Of a DNA stretch of 64,000 nucleotides, positions 24,825-32,837 are shown piece by piece. The stretch comes from Microbacterium sp. C5A9 (GTDB taxonomy: Bacteria; Actinomycetota; Actinomycetes; Actinomycetales; Microbacteriaceae), in the NCBI RefSeq assembly GCF_022627955.1, contig NZ_JABXGD010000003.1, positions 329,918 through 393,917 of the forward strand, given 5' to 3'. Below the pieces are notes generated by a model. The model was not told the origin of the DNA. It saw only the letters and a list, made by a program, of their open reading frames with translations, and did no database searches. Position numbers and translations under genes: made by a program. Within the stretch, counting starts at the first letter, position 1. Each line of letters opens with the position of its first letter.

Positions 24825-25418
24825 ATGACGCGACGGGGACAGTACGCGAAGGGTGCGGCCAAGCGCGCCGAGATCCTCGCGGTCGCGCTCGACGTCGTCG
24901 CCGAGATGGGCACGCGCAAGTCGTCGAATCGCGAGATCGCCGCCCGGGTCGGGCTGACGCAGCCGGGGCTGATGCACTACTTCCGCACGCGAGAAGATCT
25001 GTTCGTCGAGGTGCTGCGCGCCCGCGATGCACGCGACCACGAGCAGTTCTATTCGCCGGATCAGGGGTTCCAGGGCTTTCTCGACGTGATCGCCCACAAC
25101 GCCACGGTGCCGGGACTCGTGCGGCTGTACGTCGAGTACTCGGCCGAGGCGACCATCGAGGGGCATCCGGCGAGGGCGTACTTCGAAGAGCGCTTCGCCT
25201 GGGTGCGCGCTCTCGTGATCGAATCCGTCGAGAGCGAGCAGGCCGCCGAGACCATGGGGACAGGCGTCGACGTCCCGTACGTCGCCGATCTGATGATCGC
25301 CGCGGCCGACGGGCTGCAGGTGCAGTGGCTCCTCGATCCCTCGATCGACATGGCCGCTCGGCTGTCGAGGCTGTGGGAGGGCATCCGCGCGACGTCCTGG
25401 ACGCCGATCGAGGCCTGA
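24825..25418 (+). CDS. TetR family transcriptional regulator
   Basis: A 197-residue TetR-type regulator. The DNA-binding region is AEILAVALDVVAEMGTRKSS then NREIAARVGLTQPGLMHYFR, with the LMHYF variant of the recognition helix; the rest is the helical ligand domain. It follows the MFS transporter gene by 95 bases in the same direction but has its own leaderless-type promoter. It may control the GH3/MFS divergon, which is the nearest structural target. The C-terminal domain gives no ligand clue. Confidence 0.87.
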   Translation: MTRRGQYAKGAAKRAEILAVALDVVAEMGTRKSSNREIAARVGLTQPGLMHYFRTREDLFVEVLRARDARDHEQFYSPDQGFQGFLDVIAHNATVPGLVRLYVEYSAEATIEGHPARAYFEERFAWVRALVIESVESEQAAETMGTGVDVPYVADLMIAAADGLQVQWLLDPSIDMAARLSRLWEGIRATSWTPIEA

Positions 25419-25450
25419 GCCGGACCCTCGAGAAACGCCCGGTCGGTCGA

Positions 25451-25456
25451 TAGCCT
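25451..25456 (+). promoter_or_regulatory. -10 element of a leaderless promoter (membrane protein)
   Basis: TAGCCT is six bases before ATG 25463, with no ribosome site between. Confidence 0.5.
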
Positions 25457-25462
25457 GGCCGC

Positions 25463-26011
25463 ATGATCATCGACGATTTCCCGCGTGACCTGCTCATGAC
25501 CGGTGCGATCTTCGGGATCGCGGCGTTCGTCTGGGCGGGGTGGGCGCAGGAGCGTCCGCCGAAGCCGGGGATCTGGCGGGTGATCCTCGGGGTGCTGAGC
25601 CTCGGCGGTGCGGCGCTGGCGGGAGTCAGCCTGCCCACGGCGATCCGCAACTGGGAGCTGCCGACGGCGATCACCTGGGGCGGCGCGGCGTCGACCTGGT
25701 ACGTGATCGTCTTCTGGATCGAGGTCGTCGCGATCATCGTCCTGGCGATCTGGGCGACCAGGCGTCGGCGGGGCGATCTGATCGCGCCGCTGGTGCTCGC
25801 GGTCGTCGGCATCCACTTCATCCCGCTGGCGTGGGTGTTCATGCAGCCGGTGTTCGTCTTCGCGGGGGTGCTGCTGACGGTGGCGGCCGCCGTCGCCGCG
25901 CTGGTCCCCGACAGGGATGCCGCACGCAGCTTCTGGTGCGGCATCGTCGCCGCCCCGATCCTGCTGATCGTCGGCGTGAGCTGCGCGGTGATCGCCTTCG
26001 GGGCGCTCTGA
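25463..26011 (+). CDS. Multi-pass membrane protein of unknown function
   Basis: I do not recognise a named family with confidence. The 182-residue protein has about six hydrophobic helices (for example ILLMTGAIFGIAAFVWAG written here as LLMTGAIFGIAAFVWAG, VIVFWIEVVAIIVLAIWA, IAPLVLAVVGIHFIPLAWVF, APILLIVGVSCAVIAFGAL) joined by short loops, and one basic loop (TRRRRGD). The HF-x-PLA pattern in the fourth helix occurs in small uncharacterised actinobacterial membrane proteins. It has a leaderless-type promoter and its stop lies in an 11-bp tandem repeat. Nothing in the context gives a function. Confidence 0.7.
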   Translation: MIIDDFPRDLLMTGAIFGIAAFVWAGWAQERPPKPGIWRVILGVLSLGGAALAGVSLPTAIRNWELPTAITWGGAASTWYVIVFWIEVVAIIVLAIWATRRRRGDLIAPLVLAVVGIHFIPLAWVFMQPVFVFAGVLLTVAAAVAALVPDRDAARSFWCGIVAAPILLIVGVSCAVIAFGAL

Positions 26012-26046
26012 CAGCGCTCTGACAGCGCTCTGGCGGCGCTCTGACG
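26003..26046 (+). repeat. 11-bp tandem repeat, four units
   Basis: GCGCTCTGACA is repeated at 26003, 26014, 26025 and 26036, the last two units with one to two changes. Unit one contains the stop codon of the membrane protein. The array ends 38 bases before the ArsR-type operator. Confidence 0.75.
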
Positions 26047-26083
26047 GCGCCGTCAAAGCGCCGCTTGGAAAGAGTCGGTTTTA

Positions 26084-26108
26084 CGTAATTACGAAGTTTT
26101 GCTACGGT
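26084..26108 (+). promoter_or_regulatory. Palindromic operator and leaderless promoter of the ArsR-like gene
   Basis: The perfect palindrome CGTAATTACG (26084-26093) lies in the -35 to -10 interval of TACGGT (26103-26108), which stands six bases before ATG 26115. A bound dimer would block RNA polymerase, which fits autorepression by the ArsR-like product. Confidence 0.6.
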
Positions 26109-26114
26109 CAAAAC

Positions 26115-26681
26115 ATGGAAGCCGACGAGCAGAACGCGATCGAACGCCGTCTCGACGAGCTCGAGAGAGAGGTCGCCCGCCTCTCGGCGCTCGCCGACGC
26201 GGGGCCTGCGACGCCTGCGGATGCCGGGTCCGCCGCCGCGCCTCGTGCGGAGGCGCCGGACGACGCCGAGCCGGACGCATCCGCCGACGATCCGCTGTGG
26301 TTCGTCAACGAGCTCGGTCGCCGCGCACCCGGTGCGGTGATGATGGCCGGGGCCGTCGAGACGTCGGCGGGTCCGATCCGCTGGCAGTACGGGCTGTACG
26401 CCGAGAAGCTGCTCTCCGAGGACTGGAGCGACCTCGCCCGCCCCCTCGAGGCGCTCGGGCACCCCGCCCGCCTCGAACTGGTGCGTCAGGTGATGCGCGG
26501 CGCCCACACGACGGCCGAGCTTCTCGAGCTCGAGCACCTCGCGTCGTCGGGCCAGCTGTACCACCACCTGCGTCAGCTCGTGACCGCGGGCTGGCTCGTC
26601 TCGCCGCGTCGCGGGTACTACGAGGTTCCCGGCGCGCGCGTCGTTCCCCTCCTCGTCCTGACCATGATCGCCTCGAGCTGA
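26115..26681 (+). CDS. ArsR-like winged-helix regulator
   Basis: A 188-residue protein. The first 40 residues form an acidic helix with a heptad pattern (ERRLDELEREVARLSALAD), followed by an Ala/Pro-rich linker. Residues about 105-185 hold a winged helix resembling ArsR proteins (LEALGHPARLELVRQVMRGA, TTAELLELEHLASSGQLYHH, LRQLVTAGWL). No metal-binding cysteines are present, so metal sensing is unlikely. It is ten bases before, and surely co-transcribed with, a membrane-linked serine hydrolase, and carries a palindromic operator in its own promoter. It probably controls that two-gene operon. Confidence 0.82.
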   Translation: MEADEQNAIERRLDELEREVARLSALADAGPATPADAGSAAAPRAEAPDDAEPDASADDPLWFVNELGRRAPGAVMMAGAVETSAGPIRWQYGLYAEKLLSEDWSDLARPLEALGHPARLELVRQVMRGAHTTAELLELEHLASSGQLYHHLRQLVTAGWLVSPRRGYYEVPGARVVPLLVLTMIASS

Positions 26682-26691
26682 GGAGCCCCCG

Positions 26692-28218
26692 ATGACCTCC
26701 CCGACCCCCACCGACCTCGACCCCACGTCCACACCGGATGCTCCGCGCCGCCGCCCCACGCGGGCGATCCTCGCCGTCATCGGAGCGGCCGCCGTCATCG
26801 GCGTCGGCGTCGGCGCGGCGATCGGTCCGCAGCATCAGACCGTGAGCGCATCCACCTCGGGCGATGCCGCGCTCGCCGACCGCATCCGCTCGCTGCCGGG
26901 CAGCCTCGACAGCTTCCGCGCGCTCTCGGTCGCCGAGATCGGGCCCGACGGAACTGTCTTCGCGGGGCTCGGCGACGCCGACCCGTCGGCCCCCGGTGCG
27001 CCGGGTCCCGACGCGGTGTTCGAGCTGGGCTCCATCACCAAGACCTTCACCGGCGCGCTGTTCGCCGACGCCATCGAGCGGGGCGAGGTCGCGCCCGACG
27101 ACGAGCTCGCGCAGCACCTGACCGAGCTCGAGGGCACGCCCGCCGGCGGAGTGACCCTGGCCTCGCTGTCGCAGCACACGTCAGGGCTGCCCGGTCTCGG
27201 GGCCACGGCAGAGGAGGGATCCGTCGCGAGCGTGCTCTTCAACGAGAACGCGTACTCGTCCACGACGACCGAGCAGCTCATCGCCGACGCGGCGATCGCG
27301 CCCGTCGACCCGGATCAGGGGTCGGTGTACTCGAACTTCGCGGTATCGCTTCTCGGCACAGCCCTCGTCGAGGCCGCCGGAGCCGACGACTACGCCGCGC
27401 TGCTGCACGACCGCATCACGCAGCCGCTGGGCATGGACGACACGGTCGTCGCGGCCACCGCCGCAGAGGTGCCCGCCGACGCCGTGCCCGGCTTCCTGAT
27501 CAACGGCACCCCCGCGACGCGCTGGTGGGGTGAGGGATACCTCCCGGCAGGTGCGTCGACCTTCACGACCGCCGCGGATCTCGCCACCTGGGCACAGGCC
27601 AACCTCGACGGCAGCGCCCCCGGCGCGGCCGCGCTCGAGCCGACCGGCACCATGGCCGAGGGCGTCGACATCGGCTGGGGCTGGATCACCTCGGCCTCGT
27701 TCACGGGCGAGGGCACCCAGACCTGGCACAACGGAGGGACGGCCGGCTTCCGCACCATCCTCACGCTCGACCGGGAGGCCGGCACCGCCTTCCTCGCGCT
27801 GTCGAACACTTCGGCCCCCGCCGACTACATCGCGATGTCGTACGCCTCGGGCGCCCCGATCACCGGCGTCGCCGAGCCCTCCGTCATCCTGGGCTGGGGT
27901 CTGTTCGGAATCGCCCTGCTGTTCGGGGCGATCGCCCTGATCCGCGCAGTGCGGGCGACGTCGCTGCTGCCCTCGATCAGCGACCTGATCTGGGCGACGG
28001 GAGGACTGCTGCTGCTTTGGAACTCGGGGCCGTGGTTCGCTGTCGGCGGCTGGGTGTGGGGCATCGCACTGGCTCCGGCGCTCGCCGCGGTGGGCGTGCT
28101 CGCGCTGCGGGCATCCCGTACACCGCTGCCGTTCCTCCCTCGCCGCCGTGCCTGGTTCTGGTGGCCGGTCGCCGCGCTCGGTCTGGTCTTCGCGGTGGTG
28201 ACGGCCTTCCTCTGGTGA
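26692..28218 (+). CDS. Beta-lactamase/penicillin-binding-like serine hydrolase with C-terminal membrane domain
   Basis: A 508-residue class-C-like serine hydrolase. One helix near residues 24-46 anchors it. The catalytic SxxK is Ser114-Ile-Thr-Lys117 (ELGSITKTFTGAL), the second motif YSN follows in SVYSNFAVSLLG, and the third motif is HNGG (QTWHNGGTAGFR). After residue 395 come four hydrophobic segments (GWGLFGIALLFGAIALIRAV to PVAALGLVFAVVTAFLW), an architecture seen in peptidase-like serine hydrolases of bacilli and actinobacteria. GAGGAG precedes the start. It probably acts on a cell-wall peptide, ester or beta-lactam outside the membrane. True lactamase activity is not implied. Confidence 0.88.
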   Translation: MTSPTPTDLDPTSTPDAPRRRPTRAILAVIGAAAVIGVGVGAAIGPQHQTVSASTSGDAALADRIRSLPGSLDSFRALSVAEIGPDGTVFAGLGDADPSAPGAPGPDAVFELGSITKTFTGALFADAIERGEVAPDDELAQHLTELEGTPAGGVTLASLSQHTSGLPGLGATAEEGSVASVLFNENAYSSTTTEQLIADAAIAPVDPDQGSVYSNFAVSLLGTALVEAAGADDYAALLHDRITQPLGMDDTVVAATAAEVPADAVPGFLINGTPATRWWGEGYLPAGASTFTTAADLATWAQANLDGSAPGAAALEPTGTMAEGVDIGWGWITSASFTGEGTQTWHNGGTAGFRTILTLDREAGTAFLALSNTSAPADYIAMSYASGAPITGVAEPSVILGWGLFGIALLFGAIALIRAVRATSLLPSISDLIWATGGLLLLWNSGPWFAVGGWVWGIALAPALAAVGVLALRASRTPLPFLPRRRAWFWWPVAALGLVFAVVTAFLW

Positions 28219-28282
28219 CGCCTTCCGCTGATGACGGTCTTCCCGTGGTGAGGGCACGCTCCGGTGGGCGCGGAGGGGCGGC

Positions 28283-28633
28283 TCAGAGCCCGAGCTCCTC
28301 CGCACACGCGACGCAGTGCGTGGCGAACGGCCGCACCTCGAGGCGGGCGGTCGCGATCGGTCGGCCGCAGTGCGCGCACACCCCGTAAGTGCCGGCCTCC
28401 AGCCGTGCGATCGCCTCGTCGACCTGCCGCAGTTCGGTCGCCGCGGCCTCGGCGAGCCCGGTCAGTCGTGACCACTCCGACGAGAGCGTGACCCCCTCGG
28501 GGTCGTGCTCGTCGTCGTCGTTCGAGCTCTCCCGGTCGTGGGTGAGTTCGGCGAGCGCGGCCGCCGTCACCGCGATGCGGTCGCCCGCCTGCGCGCGCAG
28601 GGCGTCGAGGCGTGCACGGGCATCCGACGTCAT
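28283..28633 (-). CDS. DksA/TraR-type zinc-finger protein
   Basis: A 116-residue protein with a helical coiled-coil-like N-terminal part (LDALRAQAGDRIAVTAAALA, then an acidic patch SSNDDDEHD) and a C-terminal four-cysteine zinc finger, CAHCGRPIATARLEV ... HCVAC (C-x2-C-x17-C-x2-C). The DksA/TraR family binds RNA polymerase and adjusts transcription, often with ppGpp. The start is taken as ATG 28633 rather than GTG 28639, because a -10 element TAGAGT lies six bases before the ATG. It is convergent with the serine hydrolase gene. Confidence 0.87.
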   Translation of the reverse strand: MTSDARARLDALRAQAGDRIAVTAAALAELTHDRESSNDDDEHDPEGVTLSSEWSRLTGLAEAAATELRQVDEAIARLEAGTYGVCAHCGRPIATARLEVRPFATHCVACAEELGL

Positions 28634-28639
28634 CCGCAC

Positions 28640-28645
28640 ACTCTA
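28640..28645 (-). promoter_or_regulatory. -10 element deciding the start of the DksA/TraR gene
   Basis: TAGAGT on the minus strand is six bases from ATG 28633 but abuts GTG 28639, so only the ATG fits a leaderless start. Confidence 0.5.
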
Positions 28646-28837
28646 GACCCGGCCACCCCCATCCCCCTTCCCCGTTCTCCCGGCCCCCTTCCCCGGTGGC
28701 CTGCCCGGTCGCCCGTCACCAGTCGTTCACTCAGCGTTCCGTTTCGAGTACGGCGGTCTCGTAATTGCGCGACACCTTCAGGAGTTGGAATACCCGTGTT
28801 CTCGGAATTCGGGAACATCTCCTCCCGAAAGGTCATC

Positions 28838-29740
28838 ATGCGCCGCCTCACCCTGCCCGCCGTCGGCCTCCTCGGCCTCGCCGCCCTCGCTCTGACCGGC
28901 TGCCAGAGCCCGTCTGCCGAGGCGGCCCCGGCCGACCCGAACGCTCCGATCACGATCGCCACGATCCCCGTCGGCGAGGACCCCACCGCCGAGAACCCCA
29001 TCGAGGTCTTCTCCGAACTCCTCGAGGAGGCCACGGGGCGCGACGTCGAGGTGACCGACGTGCCCGACTACCTGAGCGTCGTCGAGGCGATCCGCGCCGA
29101 CCACGTCGACATCGGCATCATGAGCGGCTTCCCCTCGGCGCTCGCCGTGAACACGGGCGAGGTCGACGCCCTCGTCGCGTTCCAGGGCGACGGCAAGCCG
29201 GTCTCGACCTGCGTCGTGCTGAACGACTCGTCGATCCAGACGGTCGAGGACCTCGCGGGCACCACCGTCGCGTTCGCCGACCAGGCCTCGAGCTCGGGCT
29301 ACTTCATGCCGGTGTACATGCTGCACGAGGCGGGCCTCGAACAGGGCACCGACTACGAGGCGATCTTCGCCGGCGGCCACGAGGGCAGCTTCGCGGCGCT
29401 CGAACAGGGACAGGTGGATGCCGCCTGCACCGCCGTCATGCTCACAGAGCTCGGCGCTCCGATGTTCCCGTTCGCCGACGGCGAGTGGCGTGCGGTGGGG
29501 GAGAGCCCGGCCATGGACATCCAGGGTGCGGTGCTCGGACGCCAGTCGCTCGACGCCGACACCCGCACGCTGATCCAAGAGGGCATCGCCGAGGTCTTCT
29601 CGCCCGAGAACGCCGAGCGCCTCGGCGCGTATGGCGCCTTCGCCGCGGCCGAGCAGACGGTCGACCCCGCCGCCTCGTCGTTCGAGTCGTTCGCCGAGAT
29701 CGCCGCGGTCGCCGGTGTCGAGCTCAAGGACCTCAAGTGA
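28838..29740 (+). CDS. phnD: Phosphate/phosphite/phosphonate ABC importer binding lipoprotein
   Basis: A 300-residue PhnD-family binding protein. The signal peptide ends in lipobox LALTGC. The mature chain carries typical strands (ITIATIPVGEDPTAENPIEV, DYLSVVEAIRADHVDIGIMS, VAFADQASSSGYFMPVYML); the Ser-rich SSSGY segment is where PhnD/PtxB proteins hold the oxyanion. ATG 28838 has GAAAGG five bases upstream; a frame open to 28505 has no supporting signal. It heads a five-gene coupled operon. Whether it prefers phosphonates, phosphite or another small phosphorus compound cannot be read from the sequence. No C-P lyase or phosphonatase gene is nearby. Confidence 0.9.
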   Translation: MRRLTLPAVGLLGLAALALTGCQSPSAEAAPADPNAPITIATIPVGEDPTAENPIEVFSELLEEATGRDVEVTDVPDYLSVVEAIRADHVDIGIMSGFPSALAVNTGEVDALVAFQGDGKPVSTCVVLNDSSIQTVEDLAGTTVAFADQASSSGYFMPVYMLHEAGLEQGTDYEAIFAGGHEGSFAALEQGQVDAACTAVMLTELGAPMFPFADGEWRAVGESPAMDIQGAVLGRQSLDADTRTLIQEGIAEVFSPENAERLGAYGAFAAAEQTVDPAASSFESFAEIAAVAGVELKDLK

Positions 29741-30591
29741 CGAGTCCCGCACTCGCGGGGGCGGATGCCGCGGCATCCGCCCTTCCCGCCTCAGGTCCCC
29801 GCACCCCCACGGCCGAACTCCGCCAGGCTCTGCCCCTCGTGACCGTGCGCGACCTCAGCGTCGCGTACGACACCACGACGGTGCTCGACGGCGTCGACCT
29901 CGATCTCTTCCCGGGCGAGATGGTCGCGCTGCTCGGAGCCTCCGGGTCGGGCAAGTCGACGCTGATGCGCAGCCTCACCGGGTTCGCGCCGATCTCGGCG
30001 GGGTCCGTGCGGGTCGCGGGCCACGACGTCACGAACCTCGCGCGCGGCGAGCTGCGCACCCTGCGGTCGGATGTCGGGCAGGTGTTCCAGCAGTTCAATC
30101 TGATCCCGCGCCTGAGCGTGCTGACCAACGTGCTCACCGGCGCACTGCACGGTGCCGGACCCATCAACATGATCGGCGGATTCTCGAACGCGCATCGTCG
30201 CCGCGCGCTCGAACTGCTCGACCGGGTGGGCATCGCGCACAAGGCGGGTGCGCCCGCGCGGTCGCTCTCGGGCGGACAGCAGCAGCGCGTCGCCATCGCC
30301 CGCGCGCTCATGCAGCAGCCCAAGGTGATCCTCGCCGACGAGCCGGTCGCATCACTCGACCCCAAGCTCGCCGACAGCGTGCTCGACCTGCTGCGCGAGA
30401 TCGCCACCGACGACGGCATTCCGGTGCTGGTCAGCCTGCACGTGCTGCCGCTGGCCCTCGCGCACAGCGACCGCATCATCGGCCTGCGGCACGGACGGAT
30501 GCTGGTCGCCGGCGCCACCTCGCAGCTGGATGCCGCGGCGCTGTCGCCTCTCTACGACGACGACGAGGAGCACGACGATGACGCTCACTGA
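29737..30591 (+). CDS. phnC: Phosphonate-type ABC importer ATP-binding protein
   Basis: A 284-residue ATPase. After an unusual Ala/Pro-rich N-terminal tail of about 33 residues come Walker A GASGSGKST (residues 67-75), the Q-loop region QVFQQFNLIPRLSVLTNVLT, the signature LSGGQQQRVAIARAL and Walker B VILADEPVASLDP, all of PhnC type. The start is GTG 29737, inside the phnD stop (GTGA). Its acidic tail (DDDEEHDDDAH) overlaps the permease gene by 14 bases. It energises uptake through PhnE. Confidence 0.92.
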   Translation: MTSPALAGADAAASALPASGPRTPTAELRQALPLVTVRDLSVAYDTTTVLDGVDLDLFPGEMVALLGASGSGKSTLMRSLTGFAPISAGSVRVAGHDVTNLARGELRTLRSDVGQVFQQFNLIPRLSVLTNVLTGALHGAGPINMIGGFSNAHRRRALELLDRVGIAHKAGAPARSLSGGQQQRVAIARALMQQPKVILADEPVASLDPKLADSVLDLLREIATDDGIPVLVSLHVLPLALAHSDRIIGLRHGRMLVAGATSQLDAAALSPLYDDDEEHDDDAH

Positions 30592-31435
30592 CCCTCGCCC
30601 CACTGAGCAGTCGAAGGACCGCCCGACCACCCGCCCCGTGCTCGACGCGTCCGAGCGGTCGCGCCTCGAGCGGGCCTTCCGCGTGCCTCGCGCGCGCTTC
30701 CTGATCGGTCTGCCGATCGCCGCGCTGATCCTGATCTGGTCGTTCAACGGCGCAGGGTTCGACTTCGTGAAGCTGGGCGACGGCGCGATCAACATGGGCG
30801 AGTTCCTGTCGCGCCTCTTCCCGCCGGACTTCTCGAAGATCGGCACGATCCTCGCGCTGCTGCTCGAGACGTTCCAGATGGCGGTCGTCGGCACGGTGCT
30901 CGGCGCCGTGCTGTCGCTGCTCGTCGCCTTCGGGGCGTCATCGAACATCGCGCCGACGTGGGTCTACTACCCGACCCGCTGGGTGATGAACATCATCCGC
31001 TCGGTGCCCGATCTCGTGTTCGCGCTGATGTTCGTCTCGGCGGTCGGGCTCGGGCCGTTCGCCGGCATCCTGGCCATGACCCTCGGGTCCATCGGGTCGA
31101 TCGGCAAGATCTTCGCCGAGGCCATGGAGCAGGTCGACCGCGGACCCGTCGTGGCGATGCAGGCCGTCGGAGCGTCGAAGCGGCAGGTCATCCAGTACGG
31201 CATCCTGCCGCAGGCCGCGCCCCTGCTCACCTCATACACGCTGCTGCTGTTCGAGGGCAACGTGCGCGGCGCGACGATCCTCGGCCTCGTCGGCGCGGGT
31301 GGCATCGGCCTCGAGCTGACCACTGCGATGCGCATGTACGACTACGGCCACCTCAGCGCCATCATCATCTGCATCATCGTGCTCGTCACGCTGATCGACC
31401 AGGGCAGCGCCCTCATCCGAAGGAGAATCACATGA
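30578..31435 (+). CDS. phnE: Phosphonate-type ABC importer permease
   Basis: A 285-residue permease with a cytoplasmic N-terminal tail and about six helices. Family features are TFQMAVVGTVLGAVLSLLVA, WVMNIIRSVPDLVFALMFV, and the coupling loop AVGASKRQVIQYGILPQAAP. A single PhnE presumably forms a homodimer channel. GAGGAG is seven bases before ATG 30578. The stop overlaps the phosphatase start (ATGA), so importer and phosphatase are made in a fixed ratio. Confidence 0.92.
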   Translation: MTLTDPRPTEQSKDRPTTRPVLDASERSRLERAFRVPRARFLIGLPIAALILIWSFNGAGFDFVKLGDGAINMGEFLSRLFPPDFSKIGTILALLLETFQMAVVGTVLGAVLSLLVAFGASSNIAPTWVYYPTRWVMNIIRSVPDLVFALMFVSAVGLGPFAGILAMTLGSIGSIGKIFAEAMEQVDRGPVVAMQAVGASKRQVIQYGILPQAAPLLTSYTLLLFEGNVRGATILGLVGAGGIGLELTTAMRMYDYGHLSAIIICIIVLVTLIDQGSALIRRRIT

Positions 31436-32196
31436 CCATCGCCGACGTCGACCTCGTGCTCAGCGCCCCCGTGAACCTGCGGGATCTCGGCGGCATCCCC
31501 ATCGACGGCGGAGTGCTGCGCGAAGGCCTCGCGATCCGCACCGACGACCTCGCGTACGTCACGACCGAGGTCGCCGCGCAGCTGGTCGCCGGCGGGCTCA
31601 CGGCCGTCATCGATCTGCGTTCGCCGCTCGAGGTCTCGGTCACCGGGCGCGGGCCGCTCGCAGAGTATCCCGTCGCGTACCACCACCTGCCGCTGATCGC
31701 GGATGTCGGACGCTCGATGGGCGACGAGGGCCCGGAGCTCAGCCACGAGGGCATGGCGCAGATGTACCTGCGCATGGTCGAGGTCGCGGCGCCCCAGCTC
31801 GTGACGGCGCTCAGCGTGATCGCGCACACGCCGGGGGCCGCGGCGTTCCACTGCGCGGCCGGCCGCGATCGCACCGGTGTGCTCGCGGCCATGCTGCTGC
31901 TCGCCCTGGGTGCGCAGGATGACGACATCGTCGCCGACTACGCCCGCACGGGCGACAACATGGTGGCGATCATGCAGCGCACGGCCCCGGTGATGGGCGC
32001 GATGTGGAAGGCACTCGGCTTCGATGCCTCGGCCGTCGACAAGACGTCGTCGCTGCTGGAGGGCTCGATGGACGTGTCGATGCGCACGCTCCTCGACACG
32101 CTGCGCGCCCAGCACGGCGACCCTCTCGGTCCGCTGCGCGCGGCCGGGCTGTCTGAGGCGACCATCCAGCGGCTGCGCGAACGGGCGCGGGTCTGA
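31432..32196 (+). CDS. Tyrosine/dual-specificity phosphatase (MptpB-like)
   Basis: A 254-residue phosphatase of the bacterial tyrosine-phosphatase-2 type. NLRDLGGIPIDGGVLREG at residues 15-32 is the usual entry motif. The catalytic P-loop is HCAAGRDRTG with Cys141 and Arg147 (CX5R). DLRSPLEVSV supplies the usual structural Asp/Arg. There is no signal peptide. In the related mycobacterial enzyme the substrates are phosphotyrosine, phosphoserine and phosphoinositides. Here it is translationally coupled to a phosphonate-type importer, suggesting it removes phosphate from an imported phospho-ester rather than from proteins. That role is an inference from gene order. Confidence 0.88.
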   Translation: MTIADVDLVLSAPVNLRDLGGIPIDGGVLREGLAIRTDDLAYVTTEVAAQLVAGGLTAVIDLRSPLEVSVTGRGPLAEYPVAYHHLPLIADVGRSMGDEGPELSHEGMAQMYLRMVEVAAPQLVTALSVIAHTPGAAAFHCAAGRDRTGVLAAMLLLALGAQDDDIVADYARTGDNMVAIMQRTAPVMGAMWKALGFDASAVDKTSSLLEGSMDVSMRTLLDTLRAQHGDPLGPLRAAGLSEATIQRLRERARV

Positions 32197-32828
32197 TGAC
32201 GGTCGTCGATCAGGATGCCGGGGTGACGGTGCGCCGTCGCCCCGGTCGTCCGCGTGATGAGGACATGGACGGTCAGATCGTGGCCGCCACGCTGGCGATC
32301 ATCGACGCCGGGCAGGAGGTGACGGTCAGCCGCGTGGTCACGCAGAGCGGAGTGAGCCGTGCGGCCCTGTACCGGCGGTGGCCGTCGCTGACGACCCTGA
32401 TCGCTGCGGCCCTCGATGTCGGACGCACGGTTCCGCCCGAGTACCCCGATGACGTCGATCTTCGCGATGCGCTGTTCGACGGGCTCGGTCTGGGCGAGAG
32501 CGGAGTGGCGCTGTCGGTCGCGGCATCCGGATACTCCGAGGAGCGGTTCCGCCAGCGCATCCGCCTCGTCATGGCAGACCGCGCGCTGCAGAAGGCGTAC
32601 TGGCAGTCGCACGTCTCGCGGCGGCGGGTGCCGTTGCTGAACGCGCTGCGCGCCGGCATCCATCGCGGTGAGCTGCGGTCCGATCTCGACGTCGAGGCCT
32701 GCTTCGACGCGATCGCCGGAGCCGCGTACTACCAGGTCGTCGTCCGCGGCGACCGCATGGACGACCCGGCCGTCGCGACGCGCATGCGGGCCGCGGTCGA
32801 GGTCGTGTGGCGCGGGATGGTGGCCTGA
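32196..32828 (+). CDS. TetR family transcriptional regulator of the phnDCE-phosphatase operon
   Basis: A 210-residue TetR-type protein. An Arg-rich lead (RRRPGRPRDE) precedes the helix-turn-helix (IVAATLAIIDAGQEVTVSRV, VTQSGVSRAALYRRWPSLTT). It starts on the last base of the phosphatase stop (TGATG at 32194-32198) and ends nine bases from the converging MMPL gene. As fifth gene of the operon it probably feeds back on the promoter before phnD. Ligand unknown. Confidence 0.87.
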   Translation: MTVVDQDAGVTVRRRPGRPRDEDMDGQIVAATLAIIDAGQEVTVSRVVTQSGVSRAALYRRWPSLTTLIAAALDVGRTVPPEYPDDVDLRDALFDGLGLGESGVALSVAASGYSEERFRQRIRLVMADRALQKAYWQSHVSRRRVPLLNALRAGIHRGELRSDLDVEACFDAIAGAAYYQVVVRGDRMDDPAVATRMRAAVEVVWRGMVA

Positions 32829-32837
32829 GGCCGGCGC

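Noticed and set aside
28505..28837. Longer phnD with about 110 extra N-terminal residues
   Set aside because: The lipoprotein signal begins at MRRLTLPAVG, has a ribosome site, and the upstream part lacks family similarity.
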